NCBI GenBank assembly: GCA_019059635.1 | Contig: JAGVRJ010000004.1 | Span: 1,488,001-1,552,000, forward strand | Length of the DNA: 64,000 nt | Source of the DNA: Proales similis | Taxonomy: Eukaryota; Rotifera; Eurotatoria; Ploima; Proalidae | Direction of reading: 5' to 3' | Shown here: one piece after another, positions 35,423 through 47,011 of the stretch | How positions within the stretch are numbered: the stretch's first letter is position 1 | How the letters are laid out: each line of letters opens with the position of its first letter | The notes under the pieces: model-generated | Databases searched by the model: none | What the model was told of the DNA's origin: nothing | The model's input: the letters and a program-made list of their open reading frames with translations, nothing else | Translations under genes and position numbers: made by a program

Positions 35423-36887
35423 TGATATCAGAGCTCAGTTTATACTCTGTCGCAAAGTGAACCTTGTGAAACGCATTTTTTTAAAGCACGTAGAAATGAA
35501 TGCCGCTCGTATATATTTACATTTAAGTGATTTTTTACGATCTCCATTCTTCCACATTTGATTGCCAACAGGCGTTTGTTGTTTAAAACTCTAAACAAGG
35601 CTAAACAACTAGTTTAAGCAAATTTGCCCACACGAACTGACACAGAGCATTAACTAGATGGGTACGTAGAGCTCTTTAGGATACAAACTGTCTGCATCAA
35701 ATTTAAACCAAAAGTTGTTCAGGTTTATCATTTTCAATTCTAAACTCCGAGCAAGCGAAAAATGTCTAATATTTGAAAAAAACGATGCTCAAATGAAAAA
35801 CTTGAGCCAACAAGTATCACTTTATATAGTGAATTGCTTAGTAGGGCGTGTTTTCAAATCGATTGGTGGGCATCCAGGGAGGGCGCGAATGCAATATTCT
35901 GGAAAAGTATATGACTGGGTGCGCGTTCAAAAGCGCTTTTGGTGATTGTTCCCCAACGAAATAAATTAGCATAAGCTCAAACAAGAAGCTTCAAACACGA
36001 GACCTTTATCTTGAATTTGTAAAAATTTCTTAAAGCTTTACAATTACGCGGAATTTGTTCTTAGATTTGAAGGGACACCCTTTGCCAGCTAGATTAGTTT
36101 TAAAATTTTCTGAGAGGCCAAAGTCAATGGAATCATTCATTTCCAGGGCTTAAGCAGGCAGGAGCCTTGCCTTATTGGCATAATTGCTGTTCACAGACGC
36201 CTTGTTGGGTGGGTCTTGAGAGCTAATAGAAAATGGCGACCAAACTCGTAAGATCAACGCATTGTTGGTCTGAGTCTAAACGCAGCCGCCGAATGATACA
36301 CGCACATACACACACACGATTCTTATTGTGCGAGCGTGTTCGTGGCCACACACACCCTCTATCAAACATTCGACTCTCAACCAACGCACTTGAATCTTTT
36401 TTACTTTTTTTCTTTTTAATTCGTATAAATTAAGCTCTCCCTCAGCTATTCTTCCAAGTCACGTGGCTTAAACATAAGTCAGTTCGAATTTCGTCAAAAA
36501 ATGAAATGAAAAGTGATGAAAAAAATAGATTGAAGACAAAATATGACTAGAGCGCTCTGCTGAATTCAATCAAATTGATGAATATCTTATCTCAGATTGA
36601 AATTCATGTCCGCACGACTGATTCCGAGAAAATTCGCTTAGTTTAATGCAGCCTAAATATCTGCTTAGGTCGGCAAGAAGAGACAAAACTAGGATCGGTC
36701 GATTTGCAAATTAATCACAAAAACTCTATCAACTAGGCAAGCAAATTGCATTCCTCTTTCTGCTTAGTTGCTCGATTCAAATTGGCCAGGATTTCAACTA
36801 TGGATATTTCTAGTTCATCTTAATTTTGAATTTTATTCAAGAGAAAAGGGGCTGTGAATCATGGGCGATTGGAGTCGTTTGATTTGC
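35423..36887. other. Intergenic region between PEPCK copy 1 and the SLC35G-like gene
   Basis: About 1.46 kb, AT-rich, with a CA-rich run near 36301-36320. No supported exon. It probably contains the PEPCK copy 1 promoter. Confidence 0.4.
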
Positions 36888-38072
36888 TTAAAACTTAAAA
36901 AGACAAAGGCGCTTGAAAAACGTGCCGTTTGAAGATTGTTGTCGCGTTTGAGAATCGATGCTTTCCTCTTCTCCTTTTTCAATTTCGTAAAGAATTAGAT
37001 TGTACACAAGCACTAAAATAGTTCCCGTAAAGATGAGCACGGCTCCCAGACCGCTCAAAAGCTCAATATGAATTGAGAGGATAAAGTACTGGAGTATGAA
37101 AACAAAAAGCAAATCGGTCGTCGCAATTATTGACACTTTAGAGGCGTTCTCGTATTTGAGCGCCAGATTCAATAAAATCTGAGCACAAAGACCCAGAATA
37201 CCACTTAGGCAAGAGTAAAGGATGTGCCATTTGATAATGTCAAATTCAATTCTTATTTGTTCAAAAGTGTCGCTAAAACCCAGACACATGAGCAGTATTG
37301 AGAGGAGGCCGCATAGTAGAACGCCAAATATCGAAGTGAATAGCATATTCACGGTGAAGTGAACTTTGAGTAAAAGTAACTTTCGAATAATTATTTGAAC
37401 AAACGAATAAGTCAGTGCGTCAACAAAAGCCATGGATAGACCGATGGTTACATCAAGAGAAGAATGATGTATGTTCTGCTGCAAGTTACTCGAATTAAGA
37501 AGAGCTGGATGATGACCGAATATGAAGCTGGGCTGTGAGAGCAGGAATACACCGCTTATGGTGAATACCAACGCCGCAATATGAATCAGACCAAGCTTCT
37601 CATGCAAAAACATTCTGCTGAGTAGAACGGTCATCAAAGCGGCAGAGCCCCGTAATGTTGATAAGTCAGACGGATCGATGTAAGCCAGACAAGTGTAGCC
37701 CAATGTATAGCCGAAAATCCCCACCGCAGATCTGGCCAGCAATAATTTCCAATGCTTAAGGCTATTTCTCACGTTCACTCGAGTAACTCTGACTAGAATC
37801 GAAATGAAAACAAACTGAAGAAAGTATCGGATGGTGATCTGTTCAGGCCCGTTTAATAAGTAACAGTATTTAATCAGGATAGTGCTGAGCGCATTGAGCA
37901 ATGCCGAGCTCAGGGCCATTAATTGTCCTTTCTCGCCAATCAAACGCCTTTTGAGTCTTTCTTTTCGACTGAGCTTATTCGATTCAGCAATGTTGTACAA
38001 GAAAGACACCTCCACATCGACGGTGTCTTCTGGTGTCAAACCGTGATCCTCATCATTAGAATTATGCCCCAT
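36888..38072 (-). CDS. SLC35G-like EamA/DMT-superfamily transporter
   Basis: An intronless ORF of 394 codons, ATG 38070-38072. After about 45 hydrophilic residues there are about ten hydrophobic segments forming two EamA halves. The first half includes LSSALLNALSTILIKY, RYFLQFVFISILV, RSAVGIFGYTLGY and STLRGSAALMTVLLSRMFLHE, a typical EamA signature; the second includes MAFVDALTYSFVQIIIRKLL and ILGLCAQILLNLALKYE. This architecture fits the SLC35G family (SLC35G1-like, ER/plasma membrane). The transported substrate is not established for the family and cannot be read here. The gene sits between the two PEPCK copies on the same strand. Confidence 0.85.
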   Translation of the reverse strand: MGHNSNDEDHGLTPEDTVDVEVSFLYNIAESNKLSRKERLKRRLIGEKGQLMALSSALLNALSTILIKYCYLLNGPEQITIRYFLQFVFISILVRVTRVNVRNSLKHWKLLLARSAVGIFGYTLGYTCLAYIDPSDLSTLRGSAALMTVLLSRMFLHEKLGLIHIAALVFTISGVFLLSQPSFIFGHHPALLNSSNLQQNIHHSSLDVTIGLSMAFVDALTYSFVQIIIRKLLLLKVHFTVNMLFTSIFGVLLCGLLSILLMCLGFSDTFEQIRIEFDIIKWHILYSCLSGILGLCAQILLNLALKYENASKVSIIATTDLLFVFILQYFILSIHIELLSGLGAVLIFTGTILVLVYNLILYEIEKGEEESIDSQTRQQSSNGTFFKRLCLFKF

Positions 38073-38514
38073 CTAAAATAGTCGTAACTGTTCTTCAACT
38101 TTTAAATAGATTAGATTCGATTAGAGCGAAATTGAACCTTTTCTCAAAATTGAGATGAACATTCAATTTCTAGCCGATCCCAAAATTTAAAATCACTCGA
38201 GACGAAAATAGTTTGTGACCAATATTAAGCTAAGTTGTTTATTCATTCTTTCACCATCCTCGTACATCCCTGCGGAGGGCTGTAGCAAAGGATGTTGAGA
38301 CGCGTCGATTATAACTATAATAAAGCTGAATTAGCTTCAGAATTAAATAAGGGCTGACTGCAAGTCTACTACACATGTGCTATTTGATGCAGTTTTTTTT
38401 TTAAGTCTAAGGATCGTTTTTGATAAAGAAAAATCTAACTCTAAGTATTTTTGCTTTGTGGGCATTTTTCTCTTTCCACTTAATTTTTCAATCAACTCAA
38501 ATGTTGATATCAAT
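38073..38514. other. Intergenic, no feature seen
   Basis: About 440 bp between the SLC35G-like start and the PEPCK copy 2 stop. A T run at about 38393-38402 and AT-rich sequence only. Confidence 0.4.
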
Positions 38515-40587
38515 CTATTGGCTTGAATTGAGCCTTTCGATGAGCTCGTCAATTTGCTTGTAGATTTGGGGCGGTGTTGAATCAGACACGTATTCATCAA
38601 AATATTCTCTCAACTCCCTTGTCTCATCAAGCCAAAAGTCTTTGCGAACGCTAAAAAGCTCCTCCAGCTGTTCTTGACTTATATCCAGGCCTTGTAAGTC
38701 AAAGCTGTCAATATTCGGTACAAAGCCGACCGGAGTCTTTCGGGCGATTCCTTCTTCGTTCTCTGTTCGCTTGAACACCCACTCGAGCACGCGGATGTTG
38801 TCTCCGAATCCGGGCCAGATGAAGCTGCCCGCACCGTCGTTCGACTTGCGGAACCAGTTCACGTGGAATATCTTGGGCATCTGGCGGCCAGGCTGGTTCA
38901 GGCTGAGCCAGTGCTTGATGTAGTCGCCAAAGTTGTAGCCGAAGAAGGGCCTCATGGCGAACGGGTCGTGCATGATCACCTTGCCCTTGTGCTCGGCTGC
39001 CGCTGTGGCCTCCGAGCGCATCGAGGCGCCCACGAACACGCCGTGCTCCCAGTCGAACGACTCGTAGATGAGCGGCACGCCCTTGGGGCGGCGACCGCCG
39101 AACAGAATCGCCGAAATGGGCACGCCCTCGGGGTTCTGCCACTCGGGGTCGATGATGGGGCACTGCTCGGCGGGCGCGCAGAAGCGCGAGTTGGGGTGCG
39201 CGGCGGGCTCGTTACTGTCCTTGGTCCAGTCCTTGCCCTTCCAGGAGATGAGATGCTGCCCCTTGGAGACCATATCGTCGTCGAGACCTTCCCAGTAGAC
39301 ATGGCCATCGTCTGTGTGCGCCACGTTGGTGAAAATTGTGTTGTATTGAATGGTTTTCAGAGCCATTGGGTTGGTGTGTTCCGAAGTTCCCGGGCAAACA
39401 CCGAAAAAGCCGAACTCTGGATTGATAGCTCTCAGGACGCCGTTCTTATCGAACTTGAGCCAAGCGATGTCATCGCCTACACACTCGATCTTCCATCCGG
39501 GAACAGTAGGCTCCAACATTGCCATGTTGGTCTTTCCGCACTGGGAAGGGAAAGCGGCGGCGATGTATCTCTTAACACCTTTCGGATCTGTGATGCCCAG
39601 AATAAGCATGTGCTCAGCCAGCCATCCTTCTCGCTTGGCAATTATTGAGCCAAGTCGCAGAGCGAAGCACTTTTTGCCGAGCAGACTGTTGCCTCCATAA
39701 CCACTGCCGAAAGAAATGACCTCATTCTTTTCTGGGATGTGAGTCACAGTGGTCATTTCGGGATTGCAAGGCCAGTTATTGACAATATTTCTAGTTGTGG
39801 GCAAAGGTACGCCAACCGAGTGCAAGCCTTTGACGAATACTCCGTTTTCCGGAAAGTGTTCAAGAACAACTTTGCCCATTCGAGTCATGATCCTCATGCT
39901 GCAGGCCACATAGGGCGAGTCGGTTAGTTCAATGCCCACTTTGGAGATGGTACCTCCAACGGGTCCCATACTGTACGGGAGAACGTACATGGTTCGGCCT
40001 TTCATGCAGCCAGGAAGGCGCCTGTTCAACTCGTAGTCTAAATCCTCTGGAGATATCCAGCTTCCTAGTCGGCTTGTTTTTATATTTCTTAGATTGATTT
40101 TCGGATCGACCTCTGGAAAGCCATGAGCCGGAATCGGAATCGTGTCCTTTATATCTTTGGTGCAAATGATCGTTCTGGACTCTACTCGAGCAACGTCCGC
40201 CGGATCAGTTAGTGCTAGCCAGCAGTTCTCCATTCCCTCCAATTTCTGAATCCACTTCTGCTCCTGAAGAGTTTTTAGCAAATCCTTATATTCTTCAGCA
40301 GACCCGTCGCAGATGTAGATTTTATCTGGTTTACAAATGCTGGCCTTTTCAATGATGTACTCTTGAACTCCGCGGGTAAGCTGAGTGAATTCGATTGATT
40401 TGGACTCAATTGGAATCGTGAATTCAGGATTTTCGGCCTTAGTCGCTTTCTCTTGAATATGGACAGTGCTTGCCGGAATAGCAACCGATTTGTTTGGCAC
40501 AATTGCCACTTCCAAATGCGGAAGTGTGGCGATTTCCATTTTAGCAACCGCAACTAGTTCTTTCTTGGCCACATTCGCCACCTCCAT
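38515..40587 (-). CDS. PCK: Phosphoenolpyruvate carboxykinase (GTP), copy 2
   Basis: Same reaction as copy 1. One uninterrupted ORF; the ATG at 40585-40587 is chosen ([20 protein letters not shown]) because the longer frame begins with TTG. It has about 60 extra N-terminal residues compared with typical cytosolic PEPCK, low-complexity Val/Ala/Lys-rich, possibly an organelle-targeting or regulatory extension. It lacks the intron found in copy 1 at [11 protein letters not shown]. The P-loop reads [13 protein letters not shown]: the reactive Cys and GKT are kept but the Ala before Cys is Gln. Residues encoded by 38768-39465 are identical to copy 1, while the two ends have diverged. The C-terminus carries its own sequence ([19 protein letters not shown]). 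Confidence 0.93.
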   Translation of the reverse strand: MEVANVAKKELVAVAKMEIATLPHLEVAIVPNKSVAIPASTVHIQEKATKAENPEFTIPIESKSIEFTQLTRGVQEYIIEKASICKPDKIYICDGSAEEYKDLLKTLQEQKWIQKLEGMENCWLALTDPADVARVESRTIICTKDIKDTIPIPAHGFPEVDPKINLRNIKTSRLGSWISPEDLDYELNRRLPGCMKGRTMYVLPYSMGPVGGTISKVGIELTDSPYVACSMRIMTRMGKVVLEHFPENGVFVKGLHSVGVPLPTTRNIVNNWPCNPEMTTVTHIPEKNEVISFGSGYGGNSLLGKKCFALRLGSIIAKREGWLAEHMLILGITDPKGVKRYIAAAFPSQCGKTNMAMLEPTVPGWKIECVGDDIAWLKFDKNGVLRAINPEFGFFGVCPGTSEHTNPMALKTIQYNTIFTNVAHTDDGHVYWEGLDDDMVSKGQHLISWKGKDWTKDSNEPAAHPNSRFCAPAEQCPIIDPEWQNPEGVPISAILFGGRRPKGVPLIYESFDWEHGVFVGASMRSEATAAAEHKGKVIMHDPFAMRPFFGYNFGDYIKHWLSLNQPGRQMPKIFHVNWFRKSNDGAGSFIWPGFGDNIRVLEWVFKRTENEEGIARKTPVGFVPNIDSFDLQGLDISQEQLEELFSVRKDFWLDETRELREYFDEYVSDSTPPQIYKQIDELIERLNSSQ

Positions 40588-41132
40588 TTTGCATCGAGGG
40601 CTCAACGCGTTCTGCTCTTGGCTTAATAATTTTTTTTAGTCGAAATAACAAATTGGATCGAGTTGAAATATCTCACTTACGAAGAGGACATAATTGTTTT
40701 AATTTTTGCTTTAAATATTATTAAATTATCTAAAAAGTGAACCGGCTTTAACTCCAGCAATCTGACTAAATAAAATCTCAAATTCGCTCAAATCAGCTCA
40801 GTCTGGCTCTTGCTAAGCTTGTCTCAATTATTTATATGAACTAACTCCAAAATATTTTTTCATATTTTATGATAAAGTCGGCACGCAATAAAATAAAGCA
40901 AGACATCCAGCTGCAAACATTTTATTATTTCTGCACTTATATGTGTACGTGAATTCATATGATGCCCCACCCAATCAAGGCTAAAGCGCTGAAAAGTATT
41001 GCAGAGAGCCTCGAAGATGAATAAATTTTCTGAAACCTGGACATGAAATTATTACCAAGACAAGCAGAGTAGATGGGTCAAATTTAAGGCAAAATTAGAA
41101 GATATGAATTTTTTATTCAATAAAGAAGAGGC
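40588..41132. other. Intergenic between PEPCK copy 2 and PIGF
   Basis: About 545 bp, AT-rich, upstream of PEPCK copy 2 and downstream of PIGF. Nothing recognisable. Confidence 0.4.
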
Positions 41133-41600
41133 TCATGCATATTTTAGTTGTTTGTCGCTGCGTCCAAAAAGAGAATAGTGCAAAAGAGAAACAGTGAAAC
41201 CTGCTGATGCCGTGAAAATATTCGGCAACGGCCAAACTTGCCACCACCGATTCCAGTCCAATGGGATCACCAGAGAGCCTAACCATGCACCAAGTGCGGT
41301 AAGAATGCAGGTCAAGCTAAGAGCCTTTTCAAATTTGTCGATGAAATTTCGTCTGATAACCACTCTCTCAATCACCCTCAATGGGCTTCGATGCCGAACG
41401 TAAATAAGCAAGGGCATAACAGTTAGTAAAGAAACATAGGCACTGAACGCAATCGTGTGGTGGGCATTTTCAATTAGACTCGCACCGAAAGCAACAAAGA
41501 TTAAATAAACCAAAATAGTGGCGACCGTCAGCTCTGTGAATGCGACAGCCAATATCACACTCTGTTGAATGAAGAGATTTTTGTGTTCATAGTCAAACAT
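41133..41600 (-). CDS. PIGF: PIGF, GPI-anchor ethanolamine-phosphate transfer subunit (short form)
   Basis: PIG-F is the ER membrane partner of PIG-O and PIG-G, which add ethanolamine phosphate to GPI anchors. Diagnostic segments: GASLIENAHHTIAFSAYV and GAWLGSLVIPLDWNRWWQVW followed by PLP, the family's GAWLG...PLDWxRxWQVWP signature. There are about four hydrophobic segments. At 155 codons it is about 60 residues shorter than typical PIGF, missing the first one or two membrane spans. ATG at 41598-41600. An upstream ORF on the same strand ends only 12 nt before this ATG and in the same frame, suggesting a shared transcript. Confidence 0.85.
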   Translation of the reverse strand: MFDYEHKNLFIQQSVILAVAFTELTVATILVYLIFVAFGASLIENAHHTIAFSAYVSLLTVMPLLIYVRHRSPLRVIERVVIRRNFIDKFEKALSLTCILTALGAWLGSLVIPLDWNRWWQVWPLPNIFTASAGFTVSLLHYSLFGRSDKQLKYA

Positions 41601-41612
41601 TTTTATCTTGGT

Positions 41613-41996
41613 CTAAAGTCGATGCATTGATTCTCGATGAAGTTGCCTCAGTCTACTGCGATTAAATTCCTTGAGTTGTTCTTTTAGTTTCGCCTTTTCC
41701 TCTGGATCTTGTTCGTTTCTGTACTTTTCATAGGTTTTCGTGATCAACTCACGTCGCTCGTCTGTTTCTTGCTTTAACTTTTTCCTCTTGGGATCTAAAT
41801 TTGACAGATTATATGGCCAAATATTTTATGTTTAGGACACAAATTGGCTAAAAAGTTATTTACTCTCGTCGTTAAAAAGCTCGTCCGATCGTTTGGCCAA
41901 AGGGACAACAAATAGCCAAATAAAAGAGATTCCGGCCAGACCAGCTGAGAGGACCTTTGTATTGCGATACAAAAATCGCTTAATGAAACTAGACAT
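41613..41996 (-). CDS. Small single-pass membrane protein, directly upstream of PIGF
   Basis: Two exons, 41865-41996 (approximately; last coding base 41864) and 41613-41794, joined in phase 1 across a 69-bp GT..AG intron. ATG at 41994-41996 gives MSSFIKRFLYRNTKVLSAGL, with a hydrophobic segment AGISFIWLFVVPL near residues 20-33, then a charged helical tail (KRKKLKQETDERRELITK...EEKAKLKEQLKEF) of about 65 residues. The short N-terminus, one span and coiled tail resemble small mitochondrial assembly factors, but I do not recognise a specific family. Its TAG stop is in frame with the PIGF ATG 12 nt further on. Confidence 0.7.
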
Positions 41997-42293
41997 AGCG
42001 ATTATGAAAGTTAGACAAAACTCTTTGAATGCTCCGTCCAGCCGCACTAAAGACCAGCAATCAGCTCAACTGCTATCAAGCAACAGAACAAGTTTAACAT
42101 TTTCTCGGCGCTCTCTACATCAAATCGGCCTGCTCAAGTTGCAAGCATGCTGGGCGTGGCGGAATAGATCAGCAAATTTCGCTTCAAATTTGTTTTACTT
42201 TGGATTTCGGGTTTAGGAACAAGAGTTTTATTATTGATGACCTTGACCCCTCAAGTACTAATTTTTTGCAACTTACAGGTCACGTGAGATTTA
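41997..42293. promoter_or_regulatory. Putative bidirectional promoter between the PIGF cluster and CABLES
   Basis: About 300 bp between divergent start codons at 41996 (minus) and 42294 (plus). Contains no ORF of interest. A CACGTGA E-box-like site lies near 42280. Confidence 0.45.
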
Positions 42294-44519
42294 ATGTTTA
42301 TGCATATTTTAAATGTAAGAGACAGCAAAAGACTAAAAGAGTTGGATAAAGAAAAGCAAGCTCGGGAGCGTTTTCAAGATCTAATGAAGCGAAACAAGCC
42401 GCCGCCAGGCTCAAGCAAAGCACATAAGCGCTACAAGAACCTCGACTACAAGGTTCTGGCCATTGATTTCCTCAGCAATATCTCGCTTGATGGACAATTC
42501 GGTCAGAATTCGACTCGAAAATACTTTGAGAAAATAGTGGAAAATGACTTTGAATGTCTCATTAAACTAAGCCACATTGAAAGGGCGGTGAAGCAGAATT
42601 CTCAGTTTCTGGAATTTTACCGCAACAAGCTGATCAACGAACGCTCGAAGCCAAATCGATTTCAAGAATTCCTTAACGAGGAATTTGCCTGCGTTACTTC
42701 ATTAGATGAATATTTAAGCTCGCTTGTCTCGCATCCGATTAAAGAAAGAGAAGCTCGACGAGTTCAGCCGCTGCCTTTGATTAAAATCGAAGGTCCAGAA
42801 TTTCAAGAGGCAAAAAGTGCAATTAACGAATCTGAAGCTGGCGATCTCTTGAATGACAGCGAGTCCCAACGCCGCTCAATCGGAAGTCCAATATTCAATT
42901 CAAATGTGACCCTTTCATCCGAGTCGTCCCTCAGCCTTTCGAATTCTTTCAAGCCAGGGAAAAGCGAAACAAAATCGAAGCAAAAGGGCAGAAAGCTATT
43001 TCAACGAGCTGAAGCAGGCGAGGGCCGAACTCGCTTGAATAGCAGCAGCTCGAAAGGGGCCAATATTATTGAACGGGTCGACTTGAGCCGAACTATTTCA
43101 GAGAGCTCGGCCGAATCTAGCCAAATAATTGAGAGCCAAAAGATGCCTATTCAGTCCAAACTGAGTGTGGCGATGATTCTAAAGAGCCTCAATGACGAGA
43201 GGATTTATTTCATTTCAAATCAGTCGGTTCTCGGCGTCTTCTCCAGACTTCCTTTTAAACCGACACTGCTACGGTAATTTTCTCATTTATTGCCTCTCCT
43301 CGTCTTGATTCTTAACTAAAGTGCAGAGGCGAACAGCTCAACGATTTCTCGGCCGTATCCAGGAATCGGCATCCGAACAGCATCTCTAGAAACTCGTCTC
43401 TTCCCGTCAGCTTCATGGTGGATGTATTCGAAATGCTGGGCCTTAACGTGGAAGATTATTTTAACACGGTTTGTTAAAACATCTGAACGCTTGGTTTGGC
43501 AAAGTTCGACTTAAAATCCCGATAAAGGGCACGATATCGTATGAATCAATAATCGACGCTCGGAGTAAAAGAACACAAGAAGACGAGGACGAAGAGGGAT
43601 GCGATGCAGCTGCTGGTCTGTATGAAGCTGAGGAGCCATTGTCTGAGAGTATGAGAGCAAAACGTGGTAGGCAATCGAATTGAATCGCTCAAACAAGGCC
43701 CGATAATGAAATTAAAACTCAAGAGCCTGAACGCCATACGCCATATCATGCTGAGTACCTAGACGACCCTGAAATGACTGAACTCACAGCCGGGCGAAAT
43801 CGTACTTGTTTAAAATTCCCTAGCTACTCAGTAAGGGAGCTTTGTACATTTGAAACTGTTCAATCAAGTTGGAACTGTAAAAGGTTTCGATTATCGATTA
43901 CGTGAGGCCGTCGGATTTGAAAAAGGAGCTGAACGAGAAGTTTCGCGATAAGTTTCCTCACGTGCAGCTCACTTTGACCAAACTGCGCAGGTAGGTTGCG
44001 TTCGACTGGTCGACTAGTCCATTTTGCATTCTCATGACTTAACCTGGTTTCTCCAAGCATAAAACGCGAAATGCTCACAATTGTGGACGAGATCGAACTG
44101 AGTCTTGTAATCGTGCCGGCTGCCTATATCTACTTGGAAAAACTGATTCTAAAAGTGAATAATTTTAACAAATTTTTCAACGCTTCGTTTGGTTTCAACG
44201 TGATCCTGTCTAGGGATTGATAAACAAGACGAACCGAAAGCATTTGGCTGCAATCAGCTTGCTCCTAGCCGCCAAGCTCAACGATGTCACCCAGAAGGAC
44301 GTAGGTCGTCTTGTCGACGCCTGCATGTCCAAATTCAGAATCGACAGTCGAAAAGAGCTCATTAACTACGAATTTGGTGTTCTTGCCGCTCTCAATTTCG
44401 ACCTTGTACTGAAATACGATCGGGATTTCACCAATCATTTAAGCAGAGTTCTAACCAACTCGGCTCGTCCCAAGTCCCTTCAATTTGTTGCAAAAGCTGA
44501 CTTGAATCAAAAGTTATAA
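42294..44519 (+). CDS. CABLES: CABLES (CDK5 and ABL enzyme substrate), cyclin-box protein
   Basis: CABLES proteins link CDKs to non-receptor tyrosine kinases and regulate CDK phosphorylation. Exon 1 (42294-43273) has the family block [13 protein letters not shown] near residue 55. Exon 2 starts at 43327 in phase. A following exon region (about 43538-43670) includes [11 protein letters not shown]; then about 43730-43831 encodes [20 protein letters not shown] and KFPSYS, matching the family's LDDP...FPSY segment. Next is [19 protein letters not shown] followed by [14 protein letters not shown] (about 43888-43990), then a truncated cyclin box with [20 protein letters not shown] and [20 protein letters not shown]. 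The stop is at 44517-44519. Introns are 50-75 bp. It converges on the small gene at 44620. Confidence 0.9.
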
Positions 44520-44619
44520 ATTATCTCTTTATTTCTTTCTCTTATTTCTATCTCTTTTCTTTTTTATCTTAGACGACTGAGCTCATTGTTCTGTTGTAAG
44601 CAAAAATAAAATTCTTAGA

Positions 44620-44889
44620 TCATTCAGTTTTGTCAGAGTCAACGGATAAAGATTGCTGTTGTGTTTGTTCCTGTTCGCTGGTCGGAAGACTGTCCTGCTT
44701 CGCCTGAGTACTTGGCTGCATTGATGCGGTCGGTCGTGCTTTGCGTGAGCTGTCACGCTGATTCTCTTTTATTTTCTTCACCTTTTTGCTTCGTTTTTCG
44801 TTCTTTTTTCGCTCATTCGTTATGAGAACGTAGGCCAAGATGCCGATCACAGCCATAGGTATAAGGGCGATTGACAGTATAACGAACAT
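44620..44889 (-). CDS. Small single-pass membrane protein (89 residues)
   Basis: Intronless ORF, ATG 44887-44889. Residues 1-24 are strongly hydrophobic (MFVILSIALIPMAVIGILAY), acting as a signal anchor or uncleaved signal, followed by a very basic stretch (NERKKNEKRSKKVKKIKEN) and a Ser/Gln-rich polar tail. Under the positive-inside rule the tail would be cytosolic. I do not recognise the family. AATAAA on the minus strand is not obvious; the gene ends about 100 bp from the CABLES stop codon, tail to tail. Confidence 0.6.
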   Translation of the reverse strand: MFVILSIALIPMAVIGILAYVLITNERKKNEKRSKKVKKIKENQRDSSRKARPTASMQPSTQAKQDSLPTSEQEQTQQQSLSVDSDKTE

Positions 44890-47011
44890 TTCGATCAGCT
44901 TTCAACAACGGAATGATGCACAAAGCAACAACTACTGGCTCCAGAGCCTGCTCTATATTAACTCAAATTGATGACGCTTCAAACTTGCTGGTGTGAAGGT
45001 CGCTGAGAGCACTTGAGTTTGCTACTCGCTCCCTCCTCCCGCCCCAAGATTACGTTACTACGATAAATTTCAGTTCACCTGGCCGAGTTCACGCAAACGC
45101 TCTGTCACCTCGCCTACGATCATTTTGGTCGTAAAGTTAAGCCAAGCTGTAAAATTCATTTCTTATTAGTTCGGTCTAGTTTGATGATTTTATGAAGTGT
45201 GCTTTAAACAAATTTGCCAGTTACATTCGGCAATAAATAAATTAGAAATTGGCCGCAGACGAGTGGTCTGAGAAGAAAGTCGATGGGATTTGATCGATAC
45301 GAAATTATGAATCGCAGAGAGAGTTCTGATTAGTCGGAACGAATCAAATCACTTGCTGATTGGATTAGGCGTCGTGAATCGTGAATACAAGTTCTACTCG
45401 GCAAATGGATAAGAATCTAAACGAAAACATATCGTTATTGTGAAAAGTGGAGAATAAAAACACGGGAAGGCAAAATAAATAGTTCATTGGGCGCTTAACT
45501 CTGAACGGGCTAATAATGAACGTTTGAAACAGATCATCATGGCGATCAGTGGTGTTCTTCGTTGGTAACGGCCGCAGAGGCGGCGGCGGCGGATGCCGAT
45601 TTCATAAAGCGATTAAGCTTAATTAAAAAAGCTGCTAAATAACAATAACAAGTTTGCGTCCGACAAATTGAGCTGCTGATATTTATAGAGCACGAGGCAG
45701 CGCCGGGTCCGATGAGCAAGATGGAAGCTACTGTCAGTCATTAAGAAGTGGAGGGGCCAAATCATTAGCGGCCATTCACATTTGGAAAGCGCGTTTCACT
45801 TTTGCCAACGTGCAATACTCATCTGATTTGCCAAAATCAACAAAAACGCACGCGAGTCTGCTCCTGAATCGAATCTAGCCAGTGCAATCAACTTGGCTGA
45901 AAACTCAATCGAACGAAAGCGCGCTCCCTCTCTCTATCTCCCTTTCGCTAGTTCTATCTTTGCATCTTGGCAATTTAATCTATCTCTCGTACAAATTAGA
46001 CTCATCTCGGCGCTTAATTATTTAAGTCAAAACAATTAAAAGTTTGATCGATCTACATTTGATCCTTATGCACTTTCACACAGATCGTTTGCTCGTTGGT
46101 TTATTTACGTATCAAGTCGAGGTGTGTGTATGTACGGGTGTCTGTAAGCACGCGCAGATTTGCGTGGTGTGCATCAAGTGCCAAATCGGCTGCTGTTCGT
46201 AGCGGCGTCCAGTCGACAAGCAACCCAGCCTGCACACTTCTGTGCTCTTTAAGAGTCATATCAGATAAGAACTCATCGTAAATAAGTTTATTTGCTTATA
46301 ATTAAATTGTTCATGTTAATTGGGAAGTGTAAATACCCGGGCGCAGTGTAATCGATTGCTCACGCTCAGCGAGATGGCCAAGTGCGGCTTGAGTGCCTTT
46401 CACTTGTGTGGCCAGTGAGTATTTGGTAGCCAATCACATCACCCTTAATTAAACAGATCATCGCTTCCCTCTCTCCCGTCTCGTCGCTCTGCTACTTTTT
46501 TCGCTTAAAAGACTTGTTTTTTTTTCTTGATCGGATTGTTGCCACAGCAAGCCGTCTCTAAGTTTATTTACATGCATCGAATAGACTACTCATGATCATC
46601 TCCAGCGTCGCGCTCGCTCATGCTTGCACCAAATCATAAACAAATTAGTTTGACAGATTAGCCTTTATTTAATCAAACGCTCGACCATTCCTCGCTCATT
46701 TCTAAGTTACAAGGAAAGAAGCCTCTCCATCAGCAGGAGAAGCGTCCTATTTTCAGTTTAGTTTTTTTTTCGCATCAAATTGTCAAAGATTTTCAACAGG
46801 CTATCTACTTGGAAATTCAAATGACCATGATCACCAAATTTAATTAAGTCTAGAACTGAAAGCAGTTGATTCGCTCGCTGAACCCGAGAATCAAGTGCTT
46901 CACTTGAGACTTACTTGCTTTGTAATAATCAATTTTCACGCTATTAAATCCTATTTAAACTAGATAGAGTGGCTACACTGACCAATATTATTCTTTCTCT
47001 TAGTCGCTAGA
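44890..47011. promoter_or_regulatory. BARX upstream region
   Basis: About 2.1 kb before the BARX start. It contains a GGC-trinucleotide run (about 45570-45588), a number of TTAATTA-like homeodomain sites (for example near 45620) and pyrimidine runs near 45928. No coding exon is supported. It probably includes the BARX promoter and enhancers. Confidence 0.4.

Noticed and set aside
38863-39648. Antisense ORF of 261 codons opposite PEPCK copy 2
   Set aside because: Same cause as above; it follows from biased codon use on the coding strand.
41133-41600. PIGF as a pseudogene because it is short
   Set aside because: The frame is intact, the signature motifs are kept and there is a good start, so a short functional form or an unrecognised upstream extension is more likely.
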